This document shows positions 18,303 to 26,553 of a DNA stretch of 60,413 bases, in pieces (the first letter of the stretch is position 1; each line of letters starts with the position of its first letter). Under the pieces are notes generated by a model. That model had not been told where the DNA came from. It did not search any database and was given only the letters and a program-made list of their open reading frames with translations. The position numbers were made by a program, and so were the translations under genes. The stretch spans positions 1-60,413 of the forward strand of contig JARGOZ010000022.1 of the NCBI GenBank assembly GCA_029213025.1, given 5' to 3'. The stretch is from Verrucomicrobiales bacterium. GTDB lineage: Bacteria > Verrucomicrobiota > Verrucomicrobiia > Verrucomicrobiales > DEV007.

Positions 18303-18736
18303 ACGAACCAATATTTTCTCACTAAATGTTTTGATCGCCTGACTGGTAGCCGGGATTTTCGAACATTTTACAAGCCACGCGATGTCAATCCCGGGCAGTT
18401 GTTGGCTTTGGTCGGCGGCTACATATTCCTTTGTATTTTCGTCAAACAAATGGACTTCCAAAGCATCGTTTCTCCATATCCAAAGCTCCGGCACAGGGCA
18501 CGATGCGTAGAAGTTTCGCTTGCTCAGCCCTCCCTAAGTGAGCGCTAAAACTCGATATCCTTTTCGAGGCACCAGGCCTCTATCAAACATCCGATGTGTG
18601 ACTTTCGCTCTTCGTGATGTACAGATACCGGCTGCCTAATTTCCAACTGCCCCTTGGGAAACCGGACCTTTGTTGCGGTTTTTTCACGGTAAAATATGTT
18701 CAAATAAGCACTTGATCTTTCCCTTTCAAAAGACAT
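18270..18736 (-). pseudogene. Decayed Uma2-family (DUF820) nuclease gene with internal deletion
   Basis: Two fragments in different frames make up the remnant. The 5' fragment (ATG at 18736 to a stop at 18545) gives FPKGQLEIRQPVSVHHEERK...LIEAWCLEKDIEF, like the N-terminal third of Uma2 proteins. The 3' fragment (about 18534 to 18270) gives GLSKRNFYASCPVPELWIWR...LPGIDIAWL, like the C-terminal third. The middle, of perhaps 60-80 residues including the nuclease motif, is missing. The family is an expanded, often horizontally spread group of predicted PD-(D/E)XK-like nucleases. The family call is from pattern memory, so the fragment boundaries are approximate. Confidence 0.65.
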
Positions 18737-18762
18737 ACATTTATGAACACTGTATTTCCGTT

Positions 18763-21700
18763 TTGGCTTTTACCGAACTCCATGCCCGCAGCGCTTTCAG
18801 TTTTCTTCGCGGTTCTTCGCAACCGGAGGATATGGTGGCCCGTGCCGCCCAGTTGAAAATGCATTCCATCGCTACGCTGGACCGGGACGGGGTTTTCGGT
18901 TCGGCGCGGGTTCATCATGCCGGTCAGGAATTGGGGGTGCGCGGCATTGTCGGCGCGGAGGTGACGATGAGCGACGGCTCCGCTCTGCCGGTGCTGGTGA
19001 AAAACCGCACCGGGTATCAGAATCTTTGCCAACTCATCACCCGGATGAAGTTGCGCGCTGCGAAAGGCGAAGGCTCGGTCGACTGGCGGGAATGGGAGCC
19101 GTTTACCGAAGGACTCATCTGCCTGAGCGGCGATGAAGAGGGCCCCGTGCGCCGTGCCCTGGAGCGGGGCGACCGGGATGCAGCCCGGGAGCAAACGCAG
19201 CAGTTGATTCATTTTTTCGGGAAAGATAATGTCTGTGTCGAAGTGCACCGTCATCTCGTGCGGGGCGAATCGTGGATCAACCGCTGCCTCAAAGATCTCG
19301 CGGAAACGGAGGGGTTACCGGTCATCGCTTCGAACGGCGTTTGCTATGCAGAGCGCCACGGCCGGCTCCTGCAGGACGCCTTTACCTGTCTGCGTAACTA
19401 TACCCATCTCGACGAGGCGGGGAAACTGCTTGAGCGAAATTCCGAACGGTATTTGAAATCGGAAAAGAAGATGAAAGAGCTTTTCGCCGACTGGCCGGAA
19501 GCAATCGATAACACGGAGCGCATCTCGGATCGTCTCGATTTCACCCTCACCAATCTCGGCTACGAATTCCCGAAATTCCCCACCGAGGAAGGCGAAACCA
19601 TGTCCGATGTGATCCGCCGGGAAACCTATATCGGAGCCCGCAAACGATACCCGAAACTCACCGCGAAAACCAAAAAGCAACTCGAACACGAGCTGAATAT
19701 CATCAGGAAACTGAATTTCTGCGGCTACTTTTTGATCGTAAAAGACATCGTCGATTTCGCCCGCCGCGACGGCATTCTCGTTCAGGGGCGCGGCAGTGCA
19801 GCGAACAGCGCAGTGTGTTACTGCCTCGGGATCACTGCGGTCGATGCGATCAAACAGGAACTGCTTTTCGAGCGGTTCCTCAGCGAAGGCCGCAGTTCCT
19901 GGCCCGATGTCGACCTCGATCTGCCCAGCGGCGACCGGCGGGAGCGGGTCATTCAGCACGTCTACCAAAAATACGCACCACGCGGCGCAGCGATGACCGC
20001 CAATGTCATTACCTACCGGGGGCGCAGCTCAATGCGGGAGATGGGTAAAGTGCTCAATCTACCGGAAGATGTAGTAGGTCGTTTTTCCGATCTATACGGG
20101 CACGGAGACTTTCCCCACACCCTGGAGCTGGATGAACAAATACAGAAAGCGGGGCTTTCCGGCGAGCACCCGCGACTGCCGGCTTTGGTTTGTCTACTGC
20201 AATCGGTCTACGGTCTGCCCCGGCATCTTGGCCAGCATTCCGGTGGGATGATTATTTCCGACCGCCCGCTCGATACGGTAGTGCCTCTGGAAAATGCCTC
20301 CATGCCGGGCCGCGTCGTGGTGCAGTGGGACAAAGATGATTGCGAAGATCTCGGTATCGTGAAAGTAGATCTGCTCGGCCTGGGGATGATGGCGGCCATT
20401 CAGGACAGCGTCGAACTCTGCCGTCTGCGGGGAGCCGGGCGGGAGTTTGATCTACACAATATACCGCAGGACGATCCGGCGGTATATGAAATGGCGCAGA
20501 AAGCCGATACCATCGGGGTTTTCCAGATCGAAAGCCGTGCCCAGCAATCGACTCTGCCCCGGATGAAACCGGAATGTTTTTACGATCTCGTTGTGGAAGT
20601 GGCTCTGATCCGTCCAGGACCTATCGTAGGGAATATGGTTCACCCCTACCTGAACCGGCGGCGCGGTAAAGAACCGGTCGACTATATACACCCTTCCTTT
20701 GAACCGTGCCTGAAGCGTACTCTCGGAGTACCGATATTTCAGGAACAGGTCCTGCAGATGGCGATGATTATCGCCGACTTCACCGGATCGGAAGCGGAGG
20801 AGTTGCGCCGCGCCATCAGCTTCAACCGGTCCGATGTGCGGATGAAAAAAGTGATCAAAAAACTGCGGGCGGCGATGAATGCCAAAGGCGTGGCCCAATC
20901 CGTGCAGGACCGGATTGAGGACTCGATCAAATCTTTTGCGCTCTATGGATTCCCCGAAAGTCACGCGATCAGTTTTGCTCTACTTGCCTATGTCAGCGTG
21001 TGGTTGAAAGTGCATCGCCCTGCCGAATTCTATACCGCATTGATCAATAACCAGCCGATGGGTTTTTACTCCGTAGCAACTCTGATCAAAGACGCCGATC
21101 ATCATGGCATCAAGGTTCTGCCGGTATGTGTAGCTGAGTCGGATTACGAAACTATAGTTATATCCGATGATGAAATCCGTCTTGGGCTTCGCCAGGTAAA
21201 AGGTCTTGATCGAATCGCCGGGGCCCGCATCGTGATGCAGCGGGCAATTCGCGAATGGGACTCGCTGGAAGACTTTCTCCAACGCACCGGCATCGACAAA
21301 GACCAGCGGCGGGTTTTGGCGAAAATCGGCGCCCTCGACACCCTGAGCGCACATCGTCGCGACGCGCTCTGGAAAGTGGAAACCTGGCTCGATCCCGACG
21401 ATCTCTTTTCATGGAGTAATCGTCAGGAAACGCAACGGGTCTGCGAAAGCAGCGATTCAACAGGGTACAGTCCCGCATTCAACAGGGTACAGTCTGAGAC
21501 GGTACAGGGTACAGTCCCGGATCGTACAGGGTACAATCGTAGCACAGACGCTCCTGCCAGTGCTACCACGTCGGAAACGAGTCCGCTTGCCCCGATGAGT
21601 GCGGTGGAAAAACTCCGCGCTGATTATGAAGGACTCGATCTGACGACCGGGAAACATCCCATGGCCTACATCCGCGACCAACTCCCCACCGTGTGGACAG

Positions 21701-22008
21701 CCGGGGCTCTGAAACTGGGAAAACACGGAGACCGCCTCATCATCGCCGGACTCGTGATCTGTCGCCAGCGTCCCGGAACGGCGAAAGGAAACCTTTTTAT
21801 CAGCCTGGAAGACGAAACCGGTATTTCCAACGCTTTTGTCCCCTCTTCGATTTATGAAAAACACCGGCTCACGATCACGCAGGAGCCTTTCCTGAAAATC
21901 TACGGTCATCTTCAAAAAGTGGAGGACGTCACCTCCATCTTTACCGAAGCGGTGGAAGCGCTTGAATTTGCCACGGTCCTGCAGACGCAATCTCACGATT
22001 TTCACTAA
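18763..22008 (+). CDS. dnaE2: Error-prone DNA polymerase DnaE2 (ImuC)
   Basis: C-family polymerase used in damage-induced mutagenesis. It has an N-terminal PHP domain (FTELHARSAFSFLRGSSQPED, missing the second His of the usual HxH) and the polymerase core with RGSAANSAVCYCLGI. The catalytic aspartates are in PDVDLDLPSGDRR (about residue 380), followed by the GFPESHAISFALLAY region, helix-hairpin-helix, and a C-terminal OB fold. The TTG at 18763 gives about 1081 residues beginning AFTELH, where the family starts; the frame is open to another TTG at 18670, with no SD at either. The usual partners imuA and imuB are not adjacent. Residues about 897-925, between the HhH and OB domains, are encoded by four 22-bp repeat units. 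Confidence 0.9.
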   Translation: MAFTELHARSAFSFLRGSSQPEDMVARAAQLKMHSIATLDRDGVFGSARVHHAGQELGVRGIVGAEVTMSDGSALPVLVKNRTGYQNLCQLITRMKLRAAKGEGSVDWREWEPFTEGLICLSGDEEGPVRRALERGDRDAAREQTQQLIHFFGKDNVCVEVHRHLVRGESWINRCLKDLAETEGLPVIASNGVCYAERHGRLLQDAFTCLRNYTHLDEAGKLLERNSERYLKSEKKMKELFADWPEAIDNTERISDRLDFTLTNLGYEFPKFPTEEGETMSDVIRRETYIGARKRYPKLTAKTKKQLEHELNIIRKLNFCGYFLIVKDIVDFARRDGILVQGRGSAANSAVCYCLGITAVDAIKQELLFERFLSEGRSSWPDVDLDLPSGDRRERVIQHVYQKYAPRGAAMTANVITYRGRSSMREMGKVLNLPEDVVGRFSDLYGHGDFPHTLELDEQIQKAGLSGEHPRLPALVCLLQSVYGLPRHLGQHSGGMIISDRPLDTVVPLENASMPGRVVVQWDKDDCEDLGIVKVDLLGLGMMAAIQDSVELCRLRGAGREFDLHNIPQDDPAVYEMAQKADTIGVFQIESRAQQSTLPRMKPECFYDLVVEVALIRPGPIVGNMVHPYLNRRRGKEPVDYIHPSFEPCLKRTLGVPIFQEQVLQMAMIIADFTGSEAEELRRAISFNRSDVRMKKVIKKLRAAMNAKGVAQSVQDRIEDSIKSFALYGFPESHAISFALLAYVSVWLKVHRPAEFYTALINNQPMGFYSVATLIKDADHHGIKVLPVCVAESDYETIVISDDEIRLGLRQVKGLDRIAGARIVMQRAIREWDSLEDFLQRTGIDKDQRRVLAKIGALDTLSAHRRDALWKVETWLDPDDLFSWSNRQETQRVCESSDSTGYSPAFNRVQSETVQGTVPDRTGYNRSTDAPASATTSETSPLAPMSAVEKLRADYEGLDLTTGKHPMAYIRDQLPTVWTAGALKLGKHGDRLIIAGLVICRQRPGTAKGNLFISLEDETGISNAFVPSSIYEKHRLTITQEPFLKIYGHLQKVEDVTSIFTEAVEALEFATVLQTQSHDFH
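21454..21535 (-). repeat. 22-bp repeat array, site 2 (four units, inside dnaE2)
   Basis: On the plus strand the units read GATTCAACAGGGTACA (21454-21469), CATTCAACAGGGTACA (21476-21491), GACGGTACAGGGTACA (21498-21513) and GATCGTACAGGGTACA (21520-21535), each exactly 22 bp apart. Spacers are GTCCCG, GTCTGA and GTCCCG. Units 3 and 4 share a variant with GTACAGGG in place of AACAGGG. The array lies in a low-complexity linker of DnaE2 and keeps the reading frame open. Confidence 0.92.
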
Positions 22009-22240
22009 AATAATCCCCTTCCCTCCCGAAAAAGGAATGCGTGCTAAACCCATGCATCCGTGAAAATCCATGGTCCATCCTGCTGAATAAAAACCAATGC
22101 AGCATTACGAATGGATTGGAACTGATTCTCCGAAGCGGCTTTTCCAAAAAACATCCGAAATCCTGTAACCATTTCCAGCGGTTCCGTAAAACAACGGTGA
22201 ACAACAAAAGAACCACCTCTTCAAAAAAACCGGAAATCTT

Positions 22241-23125
22241 ATGAAAAAAACAGCTATCACTACAGCCCTTCTCGCCCTCACCGCATCTTTCAGTTTTGCG
22301 GATCACCACGATCATCACGATGATCATCATTACGCCAACCACGGTCATCATGAAGATCTCGCTCACCAAACTCAGACAAAAGGAGCACTTCTCAAACGGC
22401 TCGCCATCGCTCCGTCTCATCACGGTTACGGCCACAATATCCACGCGGTGGAACAAGCGGCCCTTTCCGCCCACAACGTGAAAATGCTTGGTAAAGTGGA
22501 ATACGAATACGGCAAAAGCTGGCTTGGCAGCCACTCCAAACACGCGATCGAAGATGTAATTCTTCGTTCCCGGATCGAACACGGACCCAACACACTCATC
22601 GTAGTTCTCGGATATGCAGACCGGACCGGACGAGCTCATATCAATTATCGCCTTTCCGACACCCGGGCAACTAATGTGCAGAAGCACATTGACCATATCA
22701 ACTGGGAGCACCGCCTCGAATTCCGCACAACCTCGATCCCAATGGGAGAAGAAGTCGAGCTGTGCGAACACCACCTCGGGCACAACCGCGTAGCGGAAAT
22801 CTGGCTCGTCGAATTCCCGAAACCTGTGGCTCACTTCTTCCACGTGAACCCGGTAGTCGAGCACCACACGGTTGAAAGACACGTCGTCGCCGCACCGGTT
22901 CAAAAAGTAGTAACAACGATTCAGCAGCCACAGCCCCAAATCATACAGGCCCCGGCGCAGCAAGTAACTGTTCAGACCGCCCCGCAGATCGTCACTCAGC
23001 CCGTAGCAGTCAATCCTCTCGCCCAGCTCGCTGAATTTCTCGAAAACAATGTGATGCTGGCACCGAACGCCGACCCCAACGAATTCGCCCGCCAACTCAG
23101 CATTCTTAAAACCCTCGGCAACTAA
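22241..23125 (+). CDS. Secreted histidine-rich protein with OmpA-like C-terminal motif
   Basis: 294 residues. A signal peptide (about 1-20, ending SFSFA) is followed by a histidine cluster with nine His in residues 22-37 and further His throughout. Residues about 113-195 resemble the peptidoglycan-binding OmpA-like domain: VVLGYADRTGRAHINYRLSD, RATNVQKHI and a terminal NRVAEIWLV in place of the usual NRRVEI. The rest is rich in Val, Gln and Pro (residues 200-270) and ends in a short helix. It probably sits in the periplasm or outer membrane and may bind metal ions. The OmpA similarity is partial. It is monocistronic, between dnaE2 and a clear terminator. Confidence 0.7.
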   Translation: MKKTAITTALLALTASFSFADHHDHHDDHHYANHGHHEDLAHQTQTKGALLKRLAIAPSHHGYGHNIHAVEQAALSAHNVKMLGKVEYEYGKSWLGSHSKHAIEDVILRSRIEHGPNTLIVVLGYADRTGRAHINYRLSDTRATNVQKHIDHINWEHRLEFRTTSIPMGEEVELCEHHLGHNRVAEIWLVEFPKPVAHFFHVNPVVEHHTVERHVVAAPVQKVVTTIQQPQPQIIQAPAQQVTVQTAPQIVTQPVAVNPLAQLAEFLENNVMLAPNADPNEFARQLSILKTLGN

Positions 23126-23152
23126 CAAAACCAACTAACAGAGTAAATACAG

Positions 23153-23188
23153 AAAACGCCGCCTGATGCAATCGGGTGGCGTTTTTTT
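23153..23188 (+). terminator. Rho-independent terminator
   Basis: AAAACGCCGCC, a short loop, then GGTGGCGTT running into TTTTTT. The stem is about nine pairs with one G-T pair. It lies 28 bp after the His-rich protein gene and also faces the 3' end of the SulP gene. Confidence 0.85.
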
Positions 23189-23226
23189 GTGACGATGATT
23201 TTTACTGAAAGCCGGATAAAGACCGG

Positions 23227-24987
23227 TCAGCTCTTGTTCGGATCGTAAAAAATCCGGATATCGGCATTCTCGGTTCCCAGTAGTTCGAGCGCTCTTTTCA
23301 GAGAATACTTTGTAGCCAGATTCGGGTTCTTCCTGTTGTAGGCAAAGGTATTTTCCCGGCCAATGGTATCGAGAGTGCCGGAGTTTTTCAGAACGCGAAA
23401 AACATCTTTTGTCACACCGCATAGAACCACTTCCCGGTTGCGGGAACGCAGAAAATTTACCAACTCTTCCAGGGCGATCACCGAAGTAGCATCGAGCCTG
23501 CGGGCATTTTTTAACTGCAGGATCAAAACTTTGATCGCCGGGTCGTAGGCAATTTTCTGAATCTGAGCCCGAAAGATTTCCGCCGCACCGAAAAACAGTT
23601 CGCCCTCTACGTGGACCACAGAAACGGCAGGAGTTGGATCATCTTCCTGACGCTCAGCTTCCATGAGTTCGCCCAGTTCGGTGAATTCGTATTCTGTGAG
23701 ATAGGGTTTACTGGAAGCTCTGAGATACAGAACAATGGAAAGCCCAACGCCGACGAAAATCGCCACACTCAAAGGCATCAAAAGAGCCGCGAGGAAAGTG
23801 GTGATCAATACAGCCGCATCACCCGGCGTAGAATAGAGAGATATTTGAATCCGGCGGTAGTTAATCAGACTGAATGCGATACATATAACGAGAACGGCAA
23901 GACAGCATTTCGGAACCAGATACATGTATTTCCCGAACAACAAGGCTCCCGCAAAGCAGAGGAATCCACTTATGATGCTGGACAGTCGACTCTGCGCGCC
24001 ACTGCTGAAATTCAGAGCAGACCGGGTCAACGAGCCGGAAGCCGGCATCCCGCCCGCGAAGGAAGTCGCTATATTCGCGAGCCCGACACTGAGCATATCC
24101 TGATTCATGTTGGGCCACTCCCCTCTCTGACTGGCGAGAGTCTTCGACATCACTGAGTTTTCGAGTGTCGCGAGAAAAGCGACTGAGAACGCCACGCCAA
24201 GCAATTTAGCGATATCGGAAAAAAGTCCGTCCTGACTAATCGTCGGCACGCGCGGTTTCAGGTCGGATGGCTGAAAGGATTCAAAAGTCGCCACGGTCCA
24301 ACCCAATTGAGCATGTAGCAGCGCGTAAACCCCGGTCATGCTGACGAGGGCGATGGCAAACACCGGCAGCCGACTCCATTTCTTCGACAACACAATCCAC
24401 AACAGAAGCGTCAAACCACTGAGTGCGAGAGGTTCCCACTGGGTATTTTTTATCTGGGCAATGGTTCCCTGTAAAATGGTGAAGAACGTCTTCGCACCAT
24501 CTGTCAAATCCAGCTCAACTCCCAGCACGTGCCGCAGCTGGTTCGCTACAATCAAAATCGCCGCGCCGGTTATGTAGCCGACGATCACGCTGCGACTGAT
24601 AAACTGGATCATTTCGGCTACTCTGAGAAACGCCCCGATTACCAACAAAATTCCAACCAGTAATACGAAAAGTGGAAGAAACTCTGTTTTCTGCGCCATC
24701 GAAAAGGCGGCAAAACTGGAGAAGATCATAAAGGCCGTGGCATTTGTCGGCCCCAGCACGGTGTGTCGCGATCCGGCAAACAGAGGCGCGATCACTGCCG
24801 CCACCGCACCGGAAATGATACCGTATTGAATCGGCAGCTCGGCGATAACGGCATAGGCCATGCCCTGAGGAAAGGCCAGCAGCGCAACATTCAATCCCGA
24901 AAGAACATCACTGGCCAGGTCTTTGCGCCCGTATTTCTTGAAGCCACGGCGTATCGGTAGCGGGTCCAGAGGATCTTCGAGGACCAT
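23227..24987 (-). CDS. SulP family (SLC26-type) anion transporter with STAS domain
   Basis: Inner-membrane transporter of the sulfate permease family; members carry sulfate, bicarbonate or other anions, and the substrate here is not determined. The N-terminal membrane part contains LNVALLAFPQGMAYAVIAELP and AGSRHTVLGPTNATAFMIFS, the family signature near helices 1-3. The C-terminal STAS domain, VVHVEGELFFGAAEIFR...LDATSVIALEEL, is cytoplasmic. From the ATG at 24987 it is 586 residues; a TTG at 25038 would add a strongly basic N-terminus (KKVRWFLKRSIRRLRE) and is possible. The carbonic anhydrase often found beside such genes is absent here. Confidence 0.9.
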   Translation of the reverse strand: MVLEDPLDPLPIRRGFKKYGRKDLASDVLSGLNVALLAFPQGMAYAVIAELPIQYGIISGAVAAVIAPLFAGSRHTVLGPTNATAFMIFSSFAAFSMAQKTEFLPLFVLLVGILLVIGAFLRVAEMIQFISRSVIVGYITGAAILIVANQLRHVLGVELDLTDGAKTFFTILQGTIAQIKNTQWEPLALSGLTLLLWIVLSKKWSRLPVFAIALVSMTGVYALLHAQLGWTVATFESFQPSDLKPRVPTISQDGLFSDIAKLLGVAFSVAFLATLENSVMSKTLASQRGEWPNMNQDMLSVGLANIATSFAGGMPASGSLTRSALNFSSGAQSRLSSIISGFLCFAGALLFGKYMYLVPKCCLAVLVICIAFSLINYRRIQISLYSTPGDAAVLITTFLAALLMPLSVAIFVGVGLSIVLYLRASSKPYLTEYEFTELGELMEAERQEDDPTPAVSVVHVEGELFFGAAEIFRAQIQKIAYDPAIKVLILQLKNARRLDATSVIALEELVNFLRSRNREVVLCGVTKDVFRVLKNSGTLDTIGRENTFAYNRKNPNLATKYSLKRALELLGTENADIRIFYDPNKS

Positions 24988-25119
24988 TTCCCGAAGTCTG
25001 CGGATCGATCGTTTCAGAAACCAGCGAACTTTTTTCAATCGTACAACCGAACCGATCTGAGTCCGGATAGAAATATCCCAAAGATCCTATCGATGTAAAC
25101 CGGAATTCCGAACAGAAAC

Positions 25120-26553
25120 TCAGGCGATAATATCTTTCACCACATTGCCGTGAACATCGGTAAGACGAAACTGACGTCCCTGGTATTTGAAGGTTAGACG
25201 CTCGTGATCAATTCCGAGAAGATGAAGTATGGTGGCGTTGAAATCGTGGAGATGAACTTTGTTTTCCGCAACCGAATATCCTAACTCGTCGCTGGCCCCG
25301 TAGACGCAGCCGCCCTTGACGCCGCCGCCTGCCATCCACACGGTGTAGGCCTCTTTGTGGTGGTCGCGGCCGATCTTTTTGATATCCGTCTTTGCCCCGC
25401 CCTGAGCCATCGGCGTCCTGCCGAATTCGGCATTCCAGACGATCAGCGTCTTATCGAGAAGACCTTTCTCTTTCAGATCTTTGATCAGCGCGGCGATCGG
25501 TTGGTCCACCTGTCTTGCCTTGCCGGGCAGCCGGGAATAAACGCTACCATGATGATCCCAACCCTGATCGAAAAGTTGCACAAACCGGACACCACGCTCG
25601 ACCATTCGCCGGGCGAGCAGACAATTGTTCGCAAAGCTGGCACCTCCGGGTTTTGATCCGTACAGATCGTGGATCGACTGCGGTTCTTTGCTGATCTCCA
25701 TCAGATCCGGCACCGAAGTCTGCATTCGGTAGGCCATTTCATACTGGCTGATTCTTGTAGCGATCTCCGGATCGCCCACACTGTCAAGCTGGAGCCGGTT
25801 CAGTTGATTAACCGAATCGACCACTTTCTTTCTTTCGCCGGGGCTCATTCCTTCCGGGTTGGAAAGAAACAGAACCGGATCACCTTTGCTGCGAAATTCG
25901 ATGCCCTGGTGCACGGTTGGCAGGAAGCCACTGCCCCACGCACTGTTCCCCGCACCCAGCACCTGACCGGTGACGAGAACCACAAAATCCGGTAAATTTT
26001 TATTGGGACTTCCGATACCATAACTCACCCATGAACCGATACCGGGGCGACCGAAACGTTCAAATCCCGTTAGAGCATAGAGCTGTGCGGGTGCGTGGTT
26101 GAACTGCTCAGTATGTAGAGATTTGATGAAACACATTTCATCAGCGACGCCCTGGAGATGCGGTAGCAGATTGGAAATCTCTATCCCCGATTGACCACAC
26201 TTTTTGAAGGCAAATTGATCGTCCTTCGGAGTCCCCAGCAGATTGGGTTGCTCGCGGATGAAAGCGAGTTGCTTACCGGCGAAAAATTCATCCGGACACA
26301 GCTGACCGGTTCGCTTTTGCAACTCAGGCTTGTAGTCAAACAAATCGAGATGAGAAGGAGCCCCTACGAGGTGAATGTAGATGACATGCTCCGCTTTCGG
26401 CTCGTGATGAATCCCGCGCCGGCTCAACGAATCGACTTCATCGGCACTCGCCTCGCCATTCAGTAACGAAGCCAGCGCCGCACCGCCAAGCCCGAAAGAG
26501 GACTGCTGAAAAAATTGCCTGCGGTTGAGAAATTTGCGGTATTCCGGGCTCAT
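25120..26553 (-). CDS. DUF1501 domain protein with Tat-like leader
   Basis: 477 residues from the ATG at 26553, which overlaps the stop of the DUF1549 gene in a TCATG junction; upstream in-frame starts lie inside that gene and are rejected. The N-terminus [22 protein letters not shown] is a twin-arginine-like leader, so export in folded form is likely. DUF1501 proteins resemble the alkaline phosphatase/sulfatase superfamily. Visible family segments are [32 protein letters not shown] and the C-terminal [11 protein letters not shown]. The pairing with a DUF1549/DUF1553 cytochrome-like protein is a conserved gene pair in Planctomycetota and Verrucomicrobiota, of unresolved function. Confidence 0.9.
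   Translation of the reverse strand: MSPEYRKFLNRRQFFQQSSFGLGGAALASLLNGEASADEVDSLSRRGIHHEPKAEHVIYIHLVGAPSHLDLFDYKPELQKRTGQLCPDEFFAGKQLAFIREQPNLLGTPKDDQFAFKKCGQSGIEISNLLPHLQGVADEMCFIKSLHTEQFNHAPAQLYALTGFERFGRPGIGSWVSYGIGSPNKNLPDFVVLVTGQVLGAGNSAWGSGFLPTVHQGIEFRSKGDPVLFLSNPEGMSPGERKKVVDSVNQLNRLQLDSVGDPEIATRISQYEMAYRMQTSVPDLMEISKEPQSIHDLYGSKPGGASFANNCLLARRMVERGVRFVQLFDQGWDHHGSVYSRLPGKARQVDQPIAALIKDLKEKGLLDKTLIVWNAEFGRTPMAQGGAKTDIKKIGRDHHKEAYTVWMAGGGVKGGCVYGASDELGYSVAENKVHLHDFNATILHLLGIDHERLTFKYQGRQFRLTDVHGNVVKDIIA

Noticed and set aside
21454..21535. CRISPR array
   Set aside because: Units are 16 bp with 6-bp spacers that are themselves nearly constant, arrays have only 2-4 units, and no cas genes are present.
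22041..22244. 67-residue plus-strand open frame before the His-rich gene
   Set aside because: No SD, no recognisable pattern, and it ends inside the next gene's start; judged non-coding.
21941..23134. 397-residue minus-strand frame opposite the His-rich protein
   Set aside because: A shadow made long by His codons (GTG/ATG repeats when reversed); the plus-strand product has a signal peptide and OmpA-like motifs.
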